Origin: Scenedesmus sp. ARA3
Taxonomy: Eukaryota; Chlorophyta; Chlorophyceae; Sphaeropleales; Scenedesmaceae
Assembly: GCA_004335835.1 (NCBI GenBank)
Contig: RWJK01001549.1
Span: 54,534-118,533, forward strand
Length of the DNA stretch: 64,000 nt
Direction: 5' to 3'
Shown here: positions 11,901 to 22,181 of the stretch, in pieces
Layout of the letters: each line of letters starts with the position of its first letter
Position numbering within the stretch: position 1 is the first letter of the stretch
Notes under the pieces: generated by a model
What the model was told of the DNA's origin: nothing
Database searches by the model: none
The model's input: the letters and a program-made list of their open reading frames with translations, nothing else
Translations under genes and position numbers: made by a program

Positions 11901-14900
11901 GAAAACCACTGTGCAGGGTGCTGCATGTCAGCAGCGATCACGCACATAACTAATCAGCGTCTGACTGAATGCTCCTGCATGCAGCTCATGCAGCACACTC
12001 CATGTGGCCCGCTTCACCCAACCACCCCAGCGACGCTGCCACGCCGCAGCCCCACCTGCATCTCGTCCACAAGCAGCTTCTGGCTGTCCTGCTCGGTGCG
12101 CATCTCCCACAGCACCCGGTTGGCCAGCGTGAGCGTGCCCAGGTCAACCTCCAGCCGGTCCTCGCTGGCGCTGTTGAGCGGCAGCAGCAGCACGGGGGCG
12201 TCCAGGTGCACATCCAGCAGCAGCACCAGCGGCTTGGCGGCAGCAGCAGCAGTGGTGCTGGCATCAGGCTGGCCTGTTGCGCGTGCAGCAGCGGCCAGCA
12301 CTGATGCTGCTGGCTGCGACGACTGGCGCTGCGGCGCCAGCTGCTGCTGCTGCTGCTGAGTTGCCTGTGCATCTGCTTCCGGCTCCGCTGTCCCTGGCTG
12401 CTCTGGCTGGATGGGCTTGGCCTGCATGGCCAGCATCGCTGCAGCACAGGCGGGGCAGGAAGGCATGACACGACAACAGCCAGTCAGCAACGGCCCCGCA
12501 CAGCACGGCAGGTTGCGGGAGATCACTGATGCATGCATGCAACTGTACAGTGCACCCCAGCTCCTCCCCCTGCACGCAGCATCACTGCCTCGTCTACGCC
12601 ACCACAACCCACGCCCAGGAGCAGAGCCTTGTGGTCCACGGCAGCGGCCTTACACAGCAAAAAAAACACTGCTTGCAAGTGTCCTCTTACTCCCTGCTGC
12701 CGCAGCCGCCATTCAGCAGCCCAGTCAACCATCCAGCCAGCCAGCCAACCCGTCAGCACCCCGGGGCCCCCCGCCCCCACCTGCCAGGTAGTCCAAGAAC
12801 TCTGTCAGGAAGCGGTTCATGAACACCACCTGCACCGTGGACAGCCGCGCCACCACGCTCGTGAACTGACTGCCGCCAGGCACACGGCCCTCGCTGAACG
12901 ACTCCTGCAGCGAGTGCATCCTGCAGCGAGGCAGCAGGCACACCAGCACAGCCATTTCAGCGGTTTGCAATTAAACCTCTGCACGTGTTGCTGCTGCCCT
13001 CTTCCACGCATCGACGTGTCTAAGATGCCACCCATGCCCAGCCGCCACTCACCTGAACAGCACCTCAATGAGGCTGCCGGCCGTCGCGTCCCGCACCGCC
13101 ACCATGGTCCTGTTGGGGTGGCCCGGGGCCAGCGCGCCGTACTCCGCCACCAGGTTGCCCAGGCTGGTGGCCAGGCGCAGCGTGGAGGGGTGCACGTCCA
13201 GCTGCAGGCTGAAGCGCTGCATCACGCCAACCGCCAGCGGGGCAGCCACATCGCCCTCGTAGTTGAGGTGCAACTCCACACTGGACACCTGCGGACGCCA
13301 GGCAGGCAGGCAGGCAGGCAGTAGGCAGGGATAGCCAGGGGGCAGGTGCAGGTGTCGGTGACAGTACATGACGCAGGCATAGCTCCTGCAGGCCCAGGGC
13401 GCGCCAGTGTAGCAGGTCCCTTCAAGAATTGCAACAATGACACAGCAGCTCAAGCAGCATCACCACAACACCTGCCTGGCTAGTCCCTAGCAGCCGCCCC
13501 TCCTGGTCCTCACCTGCAGCGTGAGCTTGAACAGTGTGCGCGCCTCGCCCCCGCCGCGCACCAGCTGGATGTCGCTCACTGACTCGCTGTCCGTGGTGGC
13601 AGACTCAGCAGCTGCATCAGCCTCGCCGCCATTGCCATCCTGCAGGGGCAACAGCAGTGCAAGGGCAGCAACTTGTCAGCAAGGCAAGGAGGGCCGCCCG
13701 TCACTGTGGCCTGCATTGTCAGGCCCCATCCATCACACGAAAACTGCCTGCATTTGACTACACCCACCACAACTGCATTATGCTATAGATACAAATCCAG
13801 GCAGCTCAGCAAACACAAAAAAACACGTATATTTGGATCACTCATCCGCACCGCACCGCACCTGCTGCTGCGCGTCAGCGGGTGCCGCCATTGCGCTGTT
13901 GATGGCCGCCAGGTCAGCGCCAAACACCATCAGCGCCGCCACGGTGGGCCTGTTGCAGTAGAACACCAGCCGTGACAGCACCAGCGCCACCTCGGTGTCC
14001 AGCCCGCTGTAGCCGCTGCTGCTAGGGCTGTACTGCGCAAACAGCAGCCGCACCAGCTCCTCACGGTTGCCCTCACCACTTCCACCAGCAGCAGCAGCAG
14101 TGTCCTCACCACTCCCACCAGCCGCAGCAGCAGCACCAGCAGCAGCGGCGGCTGTGCCTGGCGGCGGCGTGTCTGCCCTGCCTGCGCTGCTGCCGCCGCC
14201 GTCGCGCGCCCTGCTGCCCAGCTGCAGCGTGCCGCGCGCCTGGCTGAAGCTGGCCATGGCGGTCGCAAAGCAGGGCGCAGCAATGAAGCTGCCGGATTCA
14301 TCGCCATCTAAGCCAGCGCCAACCAGCCCCGACAGCGACGCTGACAGCTGCGGCAGCGCGTGTGAGGCCACTGCAAGCTCATGCGAAGGAACGGAAGCAG
14401 CTCTTTTCTCTGCACCAGCTGCTGTGCCGCCATCCCCAGAAGCACCAGCTGCAGGCCTTCCATCGCCAGCAGGTGTCGCGTCAGCAACTGCTGCTGCGAG
14501 CGTGCCACTGCTGCTGCCTGAGGATCGCCGCTTGCGCAGGCTTAATGGCGTGCCAGGGTCACCTTCTTCTGCATCATAAAACTCATCATCGTCATCATCA
14601 CCAGCACCAGAAGCAGCAGGGGAGGCAGGGCCGCCTGTTACTGTTGCAGATGGCTGCGCAGCCTCGCCTGGTGCTGCGCTGCTGCCCACGCTGATGCGCA
14701 GCTTGGGCGTGGCGGGCGCATCCGGCGCCTCTGCAGCTGCAGGGCAGCACATACACAGCAGTGCAGCTGGTCAGAGGCTTCTAGAAAGGGGATTGTAGTA
14801 GTTGGAAACCTTGCTGCATGCCCACACAACTGTCAGCAACCAGCAGACACTGCACAGACACATCGCTGCATCTGCTGCATCAAGGGCTGCTGCAGTCATG

Positions 14901-16645
14901 CTGTGACTGATATAGTCTGTGTGCGCTAGCCACCAAGCTACATGCAAGCCTCACCTTCCGCACCCACAGCAGCGCCCTCGTCACCTGCGGCCTGCGCATC
15001 AACAGAAGCAGCAGCAGCCGCTGCTGCTGCCTGCCGCTCCTGCTGCTGCTGCTTCTCCTCCTGCTGCTGCTGCTGCTGCTGCCGCTCCTGCTGCTGCTGC
15101 CGCTCCTGCTGCTGCTGCTCCCAGTCCACGCTGGACTCAGCCATGTGCGCCTTGCCCGGGCAGCGCGCCCCCACCAGCAGGTCGTCCATGGTCAGCGCAG
15201 CCATGGCCACCTCAGCCACAAAGCCCTCACCACCGAGGTGCACGCCCAGCTGCGCACCCTGGAACTTTACTGCCACCAGGTCCACCTCATCCTCCAGCGC
15301 CACAAGCATGGCGGGCGGCCCGCTGCTGCTGCTGCTGGGCCCCAGCGCCTCCGCAACAGAGCCAACTGTCTGCAGCGCAGCAGCTGCTGCGCCGGCTGCG
15401 GGTGCTGAACTCAATTGCTGCTGCTGACCTTCATCTGGCTGAGGCGTAGGTGTGCCTGTTTCACGGCCCTGGCCATCAGGTGGTGCAGCATCCCCCGGCT
15501 GCAAGCTAGCCAGCTGCTTGGCACTGCCAGGCCCGCCTGCAGAGCCTGCTGCCGTGGTGATGCTGTTGGTGCTGGGCAGGGCGTCCAGGCCGCTGGGCGG
15601 CCACCAGCAGACCGGCTGCCTGCCCGCTATGAGCAGGCTGACCTCGCTGATGCTGCCGTACAGCTGCAGCAGCAGCTGGTGGCTGAACAGCTCGTCAAAC
15701 ACGTCCTTGGTGGTGCCCACAGCGGCGTCTTGCTCCGCAGCGTCACCCAGCTGCAGCAGAGCGGCACAGCAGGAGCAGCAGGTCACATTCACGAGAGTGA
15801 CCAGGGGCGCACACACAAGCTGCTGCGCAATGTTGTGCATTGCACGCTCATTGACTTCACCTGTACAACAATAATACTGCTCGACATCGGTGAAGGTGAC
15901 ACGCGCCTTGAACCACCACCGCACTCCTGCCACATGTCAGCTGCATTCTCATGGCCAGAACCACGCATCAACTACTCAACCACTGCCAGCCTATGTGCTG
16001 CTGCTGCCCCTCACTTCCAGCAGCCCCGCCACTGCAGCCATCTGGCTGGCTGATGCGGTCAGACGCTTGCGCAGCTCCTTGGCAGCCAGCGCATGAGGCG
16101 CGCGCAGCACCACCGCGTCGCGGCACTCAGCGGCGGCATCCGCCCGCACCGCCTTGGGCACCACAGCCACCACGTTGTCGCAGCCGCCCACAGACTGCAC
16201 ATTGGAACAGGCGCAGAGCAGACCAGCATAACAAGCACGTAAGGCAGCTTGCAGAGCACCAGCACACAGGTCCTAGCCAACCGAGCGCAGGTTGCAGCAG
16301 CTTGGGCCAGATCATGTGCTGCTGCTGGAGCATCTGCACGGCCAGACGCTCCGATGAAGTGCAGCTCATGTCCCCGACTGCCGCCGCTTGTCCTGCAACA
16401 GCATCCCTGGCTGTCACTCGTCTGTCCACTGCGTTACAGCGCAGGCGCCCCCCTCACCGCTGGCGGCACCTCCACCACCCTGTAGCCCATCCAGTAGGCG
16501 GTGCTGGACACCAGCTCCGTGTCCTCCCTGCCCGGTGTGAGGTACAGCCGCCCCCGCCATACGTGCAGCCAGCGGTGCGCCTGCCACTTGGCCACACTGC
16601 TGGTCATGCCCTCCCACGTCAACACTGACACCTGGCCACAGCCGG

Positions 16646-16677
<32 letters not shown>

Positions 16678-19600
16678 CAAGGTAGAAAAAGGCAGCATGT
16701 TGGATGGAGCAGTTGTAAAGTGGGTGTTGATTGATGTACACACGGCACCAGGTGTCTGCAAGAAATGCAGCATAATGTGCTGTGTACGCGAAGGCAAACC
16801 CATAGCATCATCCTGCGATCATGATGCACATGCTCAGCCGTCACAGCGCACCTTCCCTGAGTACTCCGACTCTGACAGCCACAGCGGCTTGTCTGCTGCT
16901 GCCGCCGCCGCGCTTACTGCTGCTGCCTCTGCCTCTGCTGGCGTTGCTGCTGGCGTGATGGAGTGCAGCACCATCATCAGCTGCTGGTAGCGGTAGGGGC
17001 TGAGGTGCAGCTTGAGCGGGCTGGCAGTTACAGCCAGGCGCACCACTGGGAACCTGCGCCACCGGGACCAGCAGCAGCAGCACCCCTGAGTTCAGCACGT
17101 GCACCCTAACCGAGTGCATGATTGAGTCAGTGAAAGGCAGTTGCTTGCTGACCGAGTGTTTGCGGGAGGTTGTGCATGCAGCAGAGGACACTTGCACACT
17201 CCATATGGGCACCACCCTGCTGACAATTAAAGACACTCAAACACAAACAGAAGCACTAACACTACAGGCTGCAAACATGTGTTGTCATGCCCGCGCTGCC
17301 GCCACATGCGCCCCGCCCCTCACCTGGGGTGCACGCTGGTGGCCACCTGCAGGTCCAGCCCCAGCCCAAACCTGTCCAGCAGGCTCACCACGCGCGCACG
17401 CCGCGCCAGCAGCCGCTGCAGCACACTCTCGCCAGGCCCTGCTGCCTGCTGCTGCTGCTGCTGCGCCGCCTCAAACGCCTCGGCTGGCGGCTCTGCTGCT
17501 GCAGCTGCTGCCAGCTCCTCATTGCTGGGCCAGGCAAAGCTGCCGTCCAGGAAGTACGCTGACACATGGTCGACTTTTGCCACGAACGGCTCGTACAGCG
17601 CAGCCTCCTCAGCTGACATGGACTTGCTCGCTGCAGGGTTGCTGCGTATTGTGAAGCAACCTAGGTCGGCAATGAGCGTGATGTTGCCAGAGGCATCTGC
17701 AGCAACAGCAGCAGAATCCAGGCAGAAGCAGCAGCAGCAGCAGCAGCTGAGTGCAGCATACCTCAAGTCTTCAGTGACAACTGCCAAGTGCATGTCACTC
17801 CTGGTGCTCCCTGAAGCGCCGAGCATGGCGGCTGCATGCATGACCTACAACACCTGCCTGCCTGCCAGCCAGCCAGCCAGCCAGCTGCGCACCTGGCACC
17901 GCCACCTTGGGCGCGTGCAGCGTCATGGCCAGCCGCATGCGGGGACGCGCCTCAGCGCTGCGCTGGCTCAGCGCGCGCAGTTGCAGCTGCGCCATGTGCC
18001 GCAGCTTGTCGGTGCGCGCCGCGGCCTGCGCCTGCAGCCGGCTCAGCTCCAGCGCCTCCTCGGGCCGGAAGAAGCCAGCCACCTCAGCCAGCGCAGCATG
18101 GTTGTATGTCACGTAGCTGGGCGCAACGGCTAGTTGGACTAACAGGTCGCAGGAGCCGTCCTGGGGGTTGCGCAGCAGCCGCAGCGACATGGCGTGGTGT
18201 GCTGCGCCGGCTGTGAGCGCTGCTGCGGGCTTGGCGATGTGCGGCGCTGCCGCCAGGCTGCCGGAGCTCATCAGGGGCCCGTGGGAGGAGGTGATGCCAA
18301 ACTGCAGGGCAAGGAGCAGCGCAGAACTTGCATCAGCTGCTGCCCTCCAAAGGCGCCACACACAGGAGATTAGCACATACTGCAGCAGTCACAAACGCAG
18401 CTGCCTTGCGTGGTGCCCAACCAAGCCATGTCAGCAGCATGCAGGCAGCAGGCGGGGGCCCTACCTTGGCGACTGCGAACAGTATGTCCTGCGTGACGGG
18501 GTACGCCACCAGGCGCGCGTCCACGCCCTGCAGTGCCGCCTGGCTGATGAGGCGCCCCCCTCCCTCCTGCAGCTGCAGCGCCAGCGTGTCCACCTCCACC
18601 CGCAGCACGCTGACCACGGTGGTGGGCGTGTCAACAGCATCGCCACCCAGTGACGCCTGGCACCAACATGCAGGGAAGAAGCAGCAGCAGACGCAGCCGT
18701 CAGCACAGCAGAGGGAGCAGCTGGGTGCGTTCGCAGGTAGGCATGCACATTTCTGCAGCTGCAATATATCAAGCAGTGCAACAGCTGCCGGGCATGGAAG
18801 CAGGCTTCTGCTAGAGCAGCCTTGAAGTGCAGGACAACCACGGCAGCTTGCACACAACCCCGGACTCACCGCCTGCTCTGCCACCAGCTGCTCCAGTGTG
18901 TTCCACTCCTCAGGGCCAAGGCTGGTGTCAGCAGCCTCAGCGGCGCCGCCCTCAGCAGGCCCGGCAGGCGCAGCCGGTGCAGGCCGCTGCGCGCCGCCCC
19001 GCAGCCAGCCCAGCCAGCCCTGCTGCCCCGCCTGCTGCCTGCCTGCAGCCTCACTCGCTGCCGACTTCTTCTTGGCTGCGTTGTACTTGGCGTGCGCCAT
19101 GCGCCTGAACAGCAGGATGACACTCTCATCAAGCTGGTCGTCCAGCTTGCGTATGGCAGCATCGCCGCCCTGCTTGCCGGCCTGCAGGCAGCGCACGTAG
19201 GCGGGCACGTAGTCCCTGTGGTGGCTGGCCACCATGGCCACCTGGTCCCAGGCGCGCGTGCTGTAGCTCTTGGTCTGGCGCACCACCACGGTGATGGCGT
19301 AGCGCCACCACAGCCGCGCACAAGAGCCTGCTGCAACAGTGCGAGCAGCAACAGCAGCGGCAGCAGCAACAGCAGGTGAAAGTCAAGAATATGCGAAGCT
19401 CGGCCATCAACCAGTTCCAGCTACGGGCTGTGAAGTCGCTGTTTGATGGCAACCGACTTTTCTATACCACGTTGACTGCGCAGTTGAGCATATACTACTG
19501 TTATGCAGCCCGAGCGCAGCAGCCGCTGTGTGCAACTCATTCATCTGCTCTTGTGTGCTTTTGACAGCAGCCAAACAAACAGCAGCAGCAGCAGCAGCAT

Positions 19601-21635
19601 CAGCAGCAGCCTCACACCTGACTGTGGCCTGCAGTGGGGGCGCAGGTGGCGGTGCGGCGCGCTGCCTGCGTATCTGTCAAACTCCTGCAGCAGCTTCTGG
19701 CTGCTCTGGTACTGCAGCTGGTGCAAGCGCACGCTGATGTCCTGCAGCTGCAGGCGCATCTCCTGCCCCGCATCACTCTCCAGCAGCCGCGCAGCCTGCT
19801 TGCGTCGCACATAGCGCAGCTTGCCGTCAACGGGGCACAGCAGGAACTGATGCTGTGTAACTTCACCCTGTTGCTGCTGGTCCTGCTGCTGCGATGACAG
19901 TATCCAGCCTGGTTTGGGGCTGCTTGCCGGTGTCTGCTGCTGCTGCTGCATGTGCTGGCGTGGCAGCATGAGCTCGTCCCAGCGCTGCGGCGTGATGAGG
20001 TCCCCTCGCGGCTGCTTTTCCAGGATAACATCACAGTCAAAGTACACAGCTAGCGACTTGAGCTCCACCAGCTGCAAGCCAGCAGGGCAGGCAGGCACAG
20101 GAGGAAAAGCTCATTAACAGCAGTTTGCTAAACCTGAGAATTTTGAAGCAGCAGACACATATGGCTAATGATGTATAAGTGATGTAGCAGCGCAAGCATG
20201 CAATGCTGGCTCGTGCTCATGCACATGCAGCTGCTGCTGCTGCTGTGGCTGCCCCGGCCGCGCCACAGCAACACCACAGCGCATGCCGCAATTGCTCAGC
20301 CCCAGCAGCAAGGCCTGGGCCAGCCTGCCCAGCGCAACAGGCTGTGCCCCCCTCCGCCCGTGCCACCCACCTTGCGCAGCGTGAGCAGGCCGCCTGCCAT
20401 GACGAACGCTGCGCGCCAGTCCTCGTTGGCTGTGGTGGCGCTGATCTCCTGCAGCATCACGCCGATGCAGAAGCTGTGGCCTGGGTTGCTGGCGCTGTCC
20501 TCATAGCGCACGTGCACGTTTGTTATCTTGAGCTGCAGGTTGCCTATGATGGTGTCCAGCAGCGCATACAGCCGGCCCCCCACCATGCTGCCCATGCCTG
20601 CGCCCCCGCGGGCCCCCGCTGCCTCAGCTGCACTGCTCTCCTTGTCCGCCACATCCTGCAGGTGGCACAATATGGCGGTAACAAGTGGCTATAAGGAAAG
20701 GCATTGACCATTGCAGCAGTGGTGCTTGATAGCACATGCATCCGCTACACAATAACAAAACAGCACTGCATCAAGAAAGGTTGCTTGCAAGCTGCAGGCA
20801 GTGCCTGCATGCTGCATAGCAAAAGCAAACATGCATAATACCTACGCTGTCTGCTCAAACTGCGCAATCATGGTAAAGGCTTCCGGTGCTTCCCATGCAC
20901 GCACACAGTCCTGCCAGTAGCGCTGCAAGCAGCGGTACCCCGGCAATCAAACAGCTGCTGCACGTCCCCACCCACCTTGAGCCAGGCTGCCTCTGCTGCT
21001 GCCACGCGCTGGCTCTTTGCAGTGCGCTCCGCCTCCTCAGGGTTGCTGGCTGCTGCTGCCTGGCCTGCGCCCTGCGGCCTGCTGCTGTCGTCTTCCTTGG
21101 GCCCCGCCACCAGGAACAGCCTGTCCAGCTCAGCCACCACAGGCTGCTGGCCCAGGTTGGACCACGGCACCTGCAGCAATCAATCACATCGATGTGGTGC
21201 AACAGAAGCCAGCACGACCTTGTACACAGCTGCAATTGTAGAGAAGCATGTTGCTGTGATATGCTGTGGACAGCTGATGGCTGCGCACAACCCTCCTGCA
21301 GCAGGTTGGCCGCACACTCCGCTGTTAACATTGGCGCCATTGCAGCACGCTGTTACCAACCAAGCAACTATCGTGCGCTGCTTGGTTGCACACTGCTTTT
21401 CCTGGTGATCAAACAAACCCCAGCTGCTGCCCACCTTGAGTGTGAGGCGCCCCAGCAGCCCCGACTTGACAGTGATGGGCAGGTGCAGCTCCTCCAGGGC
21501 TTCAGGCTTCAGCCGCAGGTTGCGCAGCTCCACATCACCCCGCCACACGCTGATCTTGAGGCTCTCCGCATCCAGGCCGAACACATACTTGCCCAGGAAC
21601 TGCTGCAGCAGCCCCACCACCTGAGCCTCAAACAT
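1..21635 (-). CDS. VPS13: Giant VPS13-type bridge-like lipid transfer protein (3' end outside window)
   Basis: VPS13 proteins are rod-like bridges with a hydrophobic groove that move bulk phospholipid between organelles at contact sites. The chorein start is at 21635 (MFEAQVVGLL). I trace 36 in-frame exons on the minus strand: 21635-21435, 21170-20976, 20655-20371, 20071-19618, 19327-18870, 18656-18465, 18301-17893, 17696-17324, 17053-16852, 16631-16458, 16194-16015, 15750-14955, 14736-13862, 13639-13514, 13288-13053, 12920-12781, 12438-12056, 11825-11124, 10840-10140, 9844-9421, 9178-8876, 8686-8452, 8283-7910, 7673-7476, 7239-7000, 6750-6613, 6370-6121, 5916-5788, 5476-4866, 4612-3652, 3415-3096, 2908-2763, 2525-2414, 2186-1518, 1445-1358 and 1133 to the left edge. 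These sum to 13,413 nt, 4,471 codons without a stop. Order of modules: chorein, ARLWWRYA motif (exon 5), PH insert, FFAT-like motif, VPS62-type motifs, C2, DysF, VAB. The C-terminal ATG-C/PH region is missing because the window ends. The architecture is closest to plant VPS13M proteins. Individual boundaries may be off by a few bases; exon 13 has two possible acceptors six bases apart. Confidence 0.95.
2480..3240 (-). other. Dysferlin-type (DysF/peroxin) module in VPS13, exons 31-33
   Basis: Exon 31 encodes EEVYEYERYLPLRGWSG, matching the DysF N-terminal signature (V-x-E-N/Y-x-R-x-x-P-x-G-W). Exon 32 encodes GWEWEGPWEVE and then DPEGWAYAFEPSQFRWP, the C-terminal signature, closing with DFVRR joined to RRLVRKRRR in exon 33. 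The module therefore spans three exons and is read in one frame. DysF modules are known from dysferlins, fungal Pex30-type ER proteins and TECPR1, where some bind membrane lipids. I infer a membrane-binding role here. Confidence 0.8.
4280..4612 (-). other. C2-like domain at start of VPS13 exon 30
   Basis: Residues from about 3329 show a C2-like pattern: IKLVGQRAKQLAPELV, then VQWNQRFVLALP, then LELQLELWDGSGERGLGR. The W-N-Q-x-F strand and L-x-L-x-L-W-D strand are typical of C2 folds. Calcium-ligand aspartates are not clearly complete, so a calcium-independent C2 is possible. A Ser/Ala-rich linker follows. Confidence 0.65.
5919..5954. repeat. Intronic (CTG/CAG)12 tract
   Basis: Twelve CAG units on the plus strand (CTG on the VPS13 coding strand) abut the acceptor of exon 28 at 5916, so the transcript reads a CTG run ending in CTGCAG as the splice acceptor. 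Confidence 0.9.
6613..8686 (-). other. VPS62-type region with four WRPxxPxGY motifs (VPS13 exons 22-26)
   Basis: Four repeats of a W-R-P-x-x-P-x-G-Y signature are visible: LWRPQPPVGYAILGDV (exon 22), LWRPLPPPGYVALGCV (exon 23), FWRPLPPPGYVILGDC (exon 25) and LWRPIAPAGYVSMGTL (exon 26). This signature is typical of the plant VPS62/DUF946 family and of the corresponding insert in plant VPS13M proteins. The first and third copies keep the terminal LGD; the second has LGC and the fourth MGT. Function in VPS13 is unknown. Confidence 0.85.
13299..13321. repeat. (GGCA)n microsatellite
   Basis: About five perfect GGCA units lie in the VPS13 intron just upstream (minus strand) of exon 15. A related short CCAG run occurs at about 17862-17883 in another VPS13 intron. 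Confidence 0.8.
14564..14599 (-). other. Acidic-tract FFAT-like motif in VPS13 exon 13
   Basis: The reading frame gives DDDDDEFYDAEE at about residues 1352-1363. The core EFYDAEE matches the FFAT consensus E-F-F/Y-D-A-x-E, directly preceded by five aspartates. FFAT motifs bind the MSP domain of ER-resident VAP proteins, and fungal-animal VPS13A/C use one to anchor on the ER. It sits in a long Ser/Ala/Gly-rich, probably disordered segment, as functional FFATs do. Binding to an algal VAP is inferred. Confidence 0.8.
16015..16631 (-). other. PH-like domain inserted in VPS13 (exons 10-11)
   Basis: Residues about 924-1041 read as a pleckstrin-homology fold: a first strand VSVLTWEGM, then WQAHRWLHVWRGRLYLTP, then WMGYRVVEVP, ending in a helix RDAVVLRAPHALAAKELRKR. 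Plant VPS13M proteins carry a PH domain at a comparable place. PH domains bind phosphoinositides or proteins; ligand specificity cannot be read from the sequence. Confidence 0.75.
16648..16676. repeat. Intronic (CTG/CAG)n tract before VPS13 exon 10
   Basis: Nine to ten triplet units sit 16 bases upstream (minus strand) of the exon 10 acceptor at 16631, again in CTG orientation on the transcribed sense strand. Confidence 0.9.
20371..21635 (-). other. VPS13 N-terminal chorein domain (exons 1-3)
   Basis: Residues 1-227 form the chorein cap that starts the lipid groove. The first exon gives MFEAQVVGLLQQFLGKYV, and exon 3 carries the conserved block around LQLKITNVHVRYED, a hallmark of VPS13 N-termini across eukaryotes. 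Exon lengths of 201, 195 and 285 nt are all multiples of three, so the frame is unambiguous here. In the family this end usually faces the donor membrane (ER). Confidence 0.95.
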
Positions 21636-22181
21636 CGTGGGCAGGTGCCAGGTGCAACAGCTGCCCTACTGTCCTGGCTTTACTTCTGGCCACTGCCAGC
21701 CCGAGCGCATGGTGCTGCCCTTACAGAAAGCATAGGTCTAGGCCAAATGCCCCATGTGCGTGCGTAGGTGCGTCTAGATCGGTGCAGAAAGACCGTGTGC
21801 AGTTGTGACTCAGAATCTAGGGAGTGACCGTGCTTCAACTCCAACAAAAAAGCGTGCATTTGCAATCTACAGACCTTGACATCACCAGATCTCAAACTCA
21901 GACAGCTGGTTAGCCACAAGGAAGAGTAGGGCTTTGCTGACAGATGACACAGCAGTACAACCACGCTGGTCTCGTGCTTGTAGAAGGCACGGCACACATA
22001 TGCAAATGTGGCACGTGATCGGCCATTGGGACTGCTTTCAGTTGATGGACATGCCTGCTTGACGGTCGTTGTGCCCCTGGGCTACTGCCACTGCTGACGA
22101 CTTGTTCTCTGGCCGTTGCCTGCACGTCACCTGTTCACGTACACCCCAAGTATATCAAAGCCTACATCATTAACAGTAGGC
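21636..22181. promoter_or_regulatory. Divergent intergenic region, VPS13 / PPP phosphatase
   Basis: This 546-bp stretch separates the start codons of VPS13 (leftward) and the phosphatase (rightward), so it must hold both promoters and 5' UTRs. I see no open frame with family resemblance and no clear TATA element. Confidence 0.6.

Noticed and set aside
10714..11949. 411-codon plus-strand open frame inside VPS13
   Set aside because: It is antisense to in-frame VPS13 exons 18-19 and covers an intron; its Ser/Ala/Pro-rich sequence is the mirror of GC-rich, triplet-biased coding DNA.
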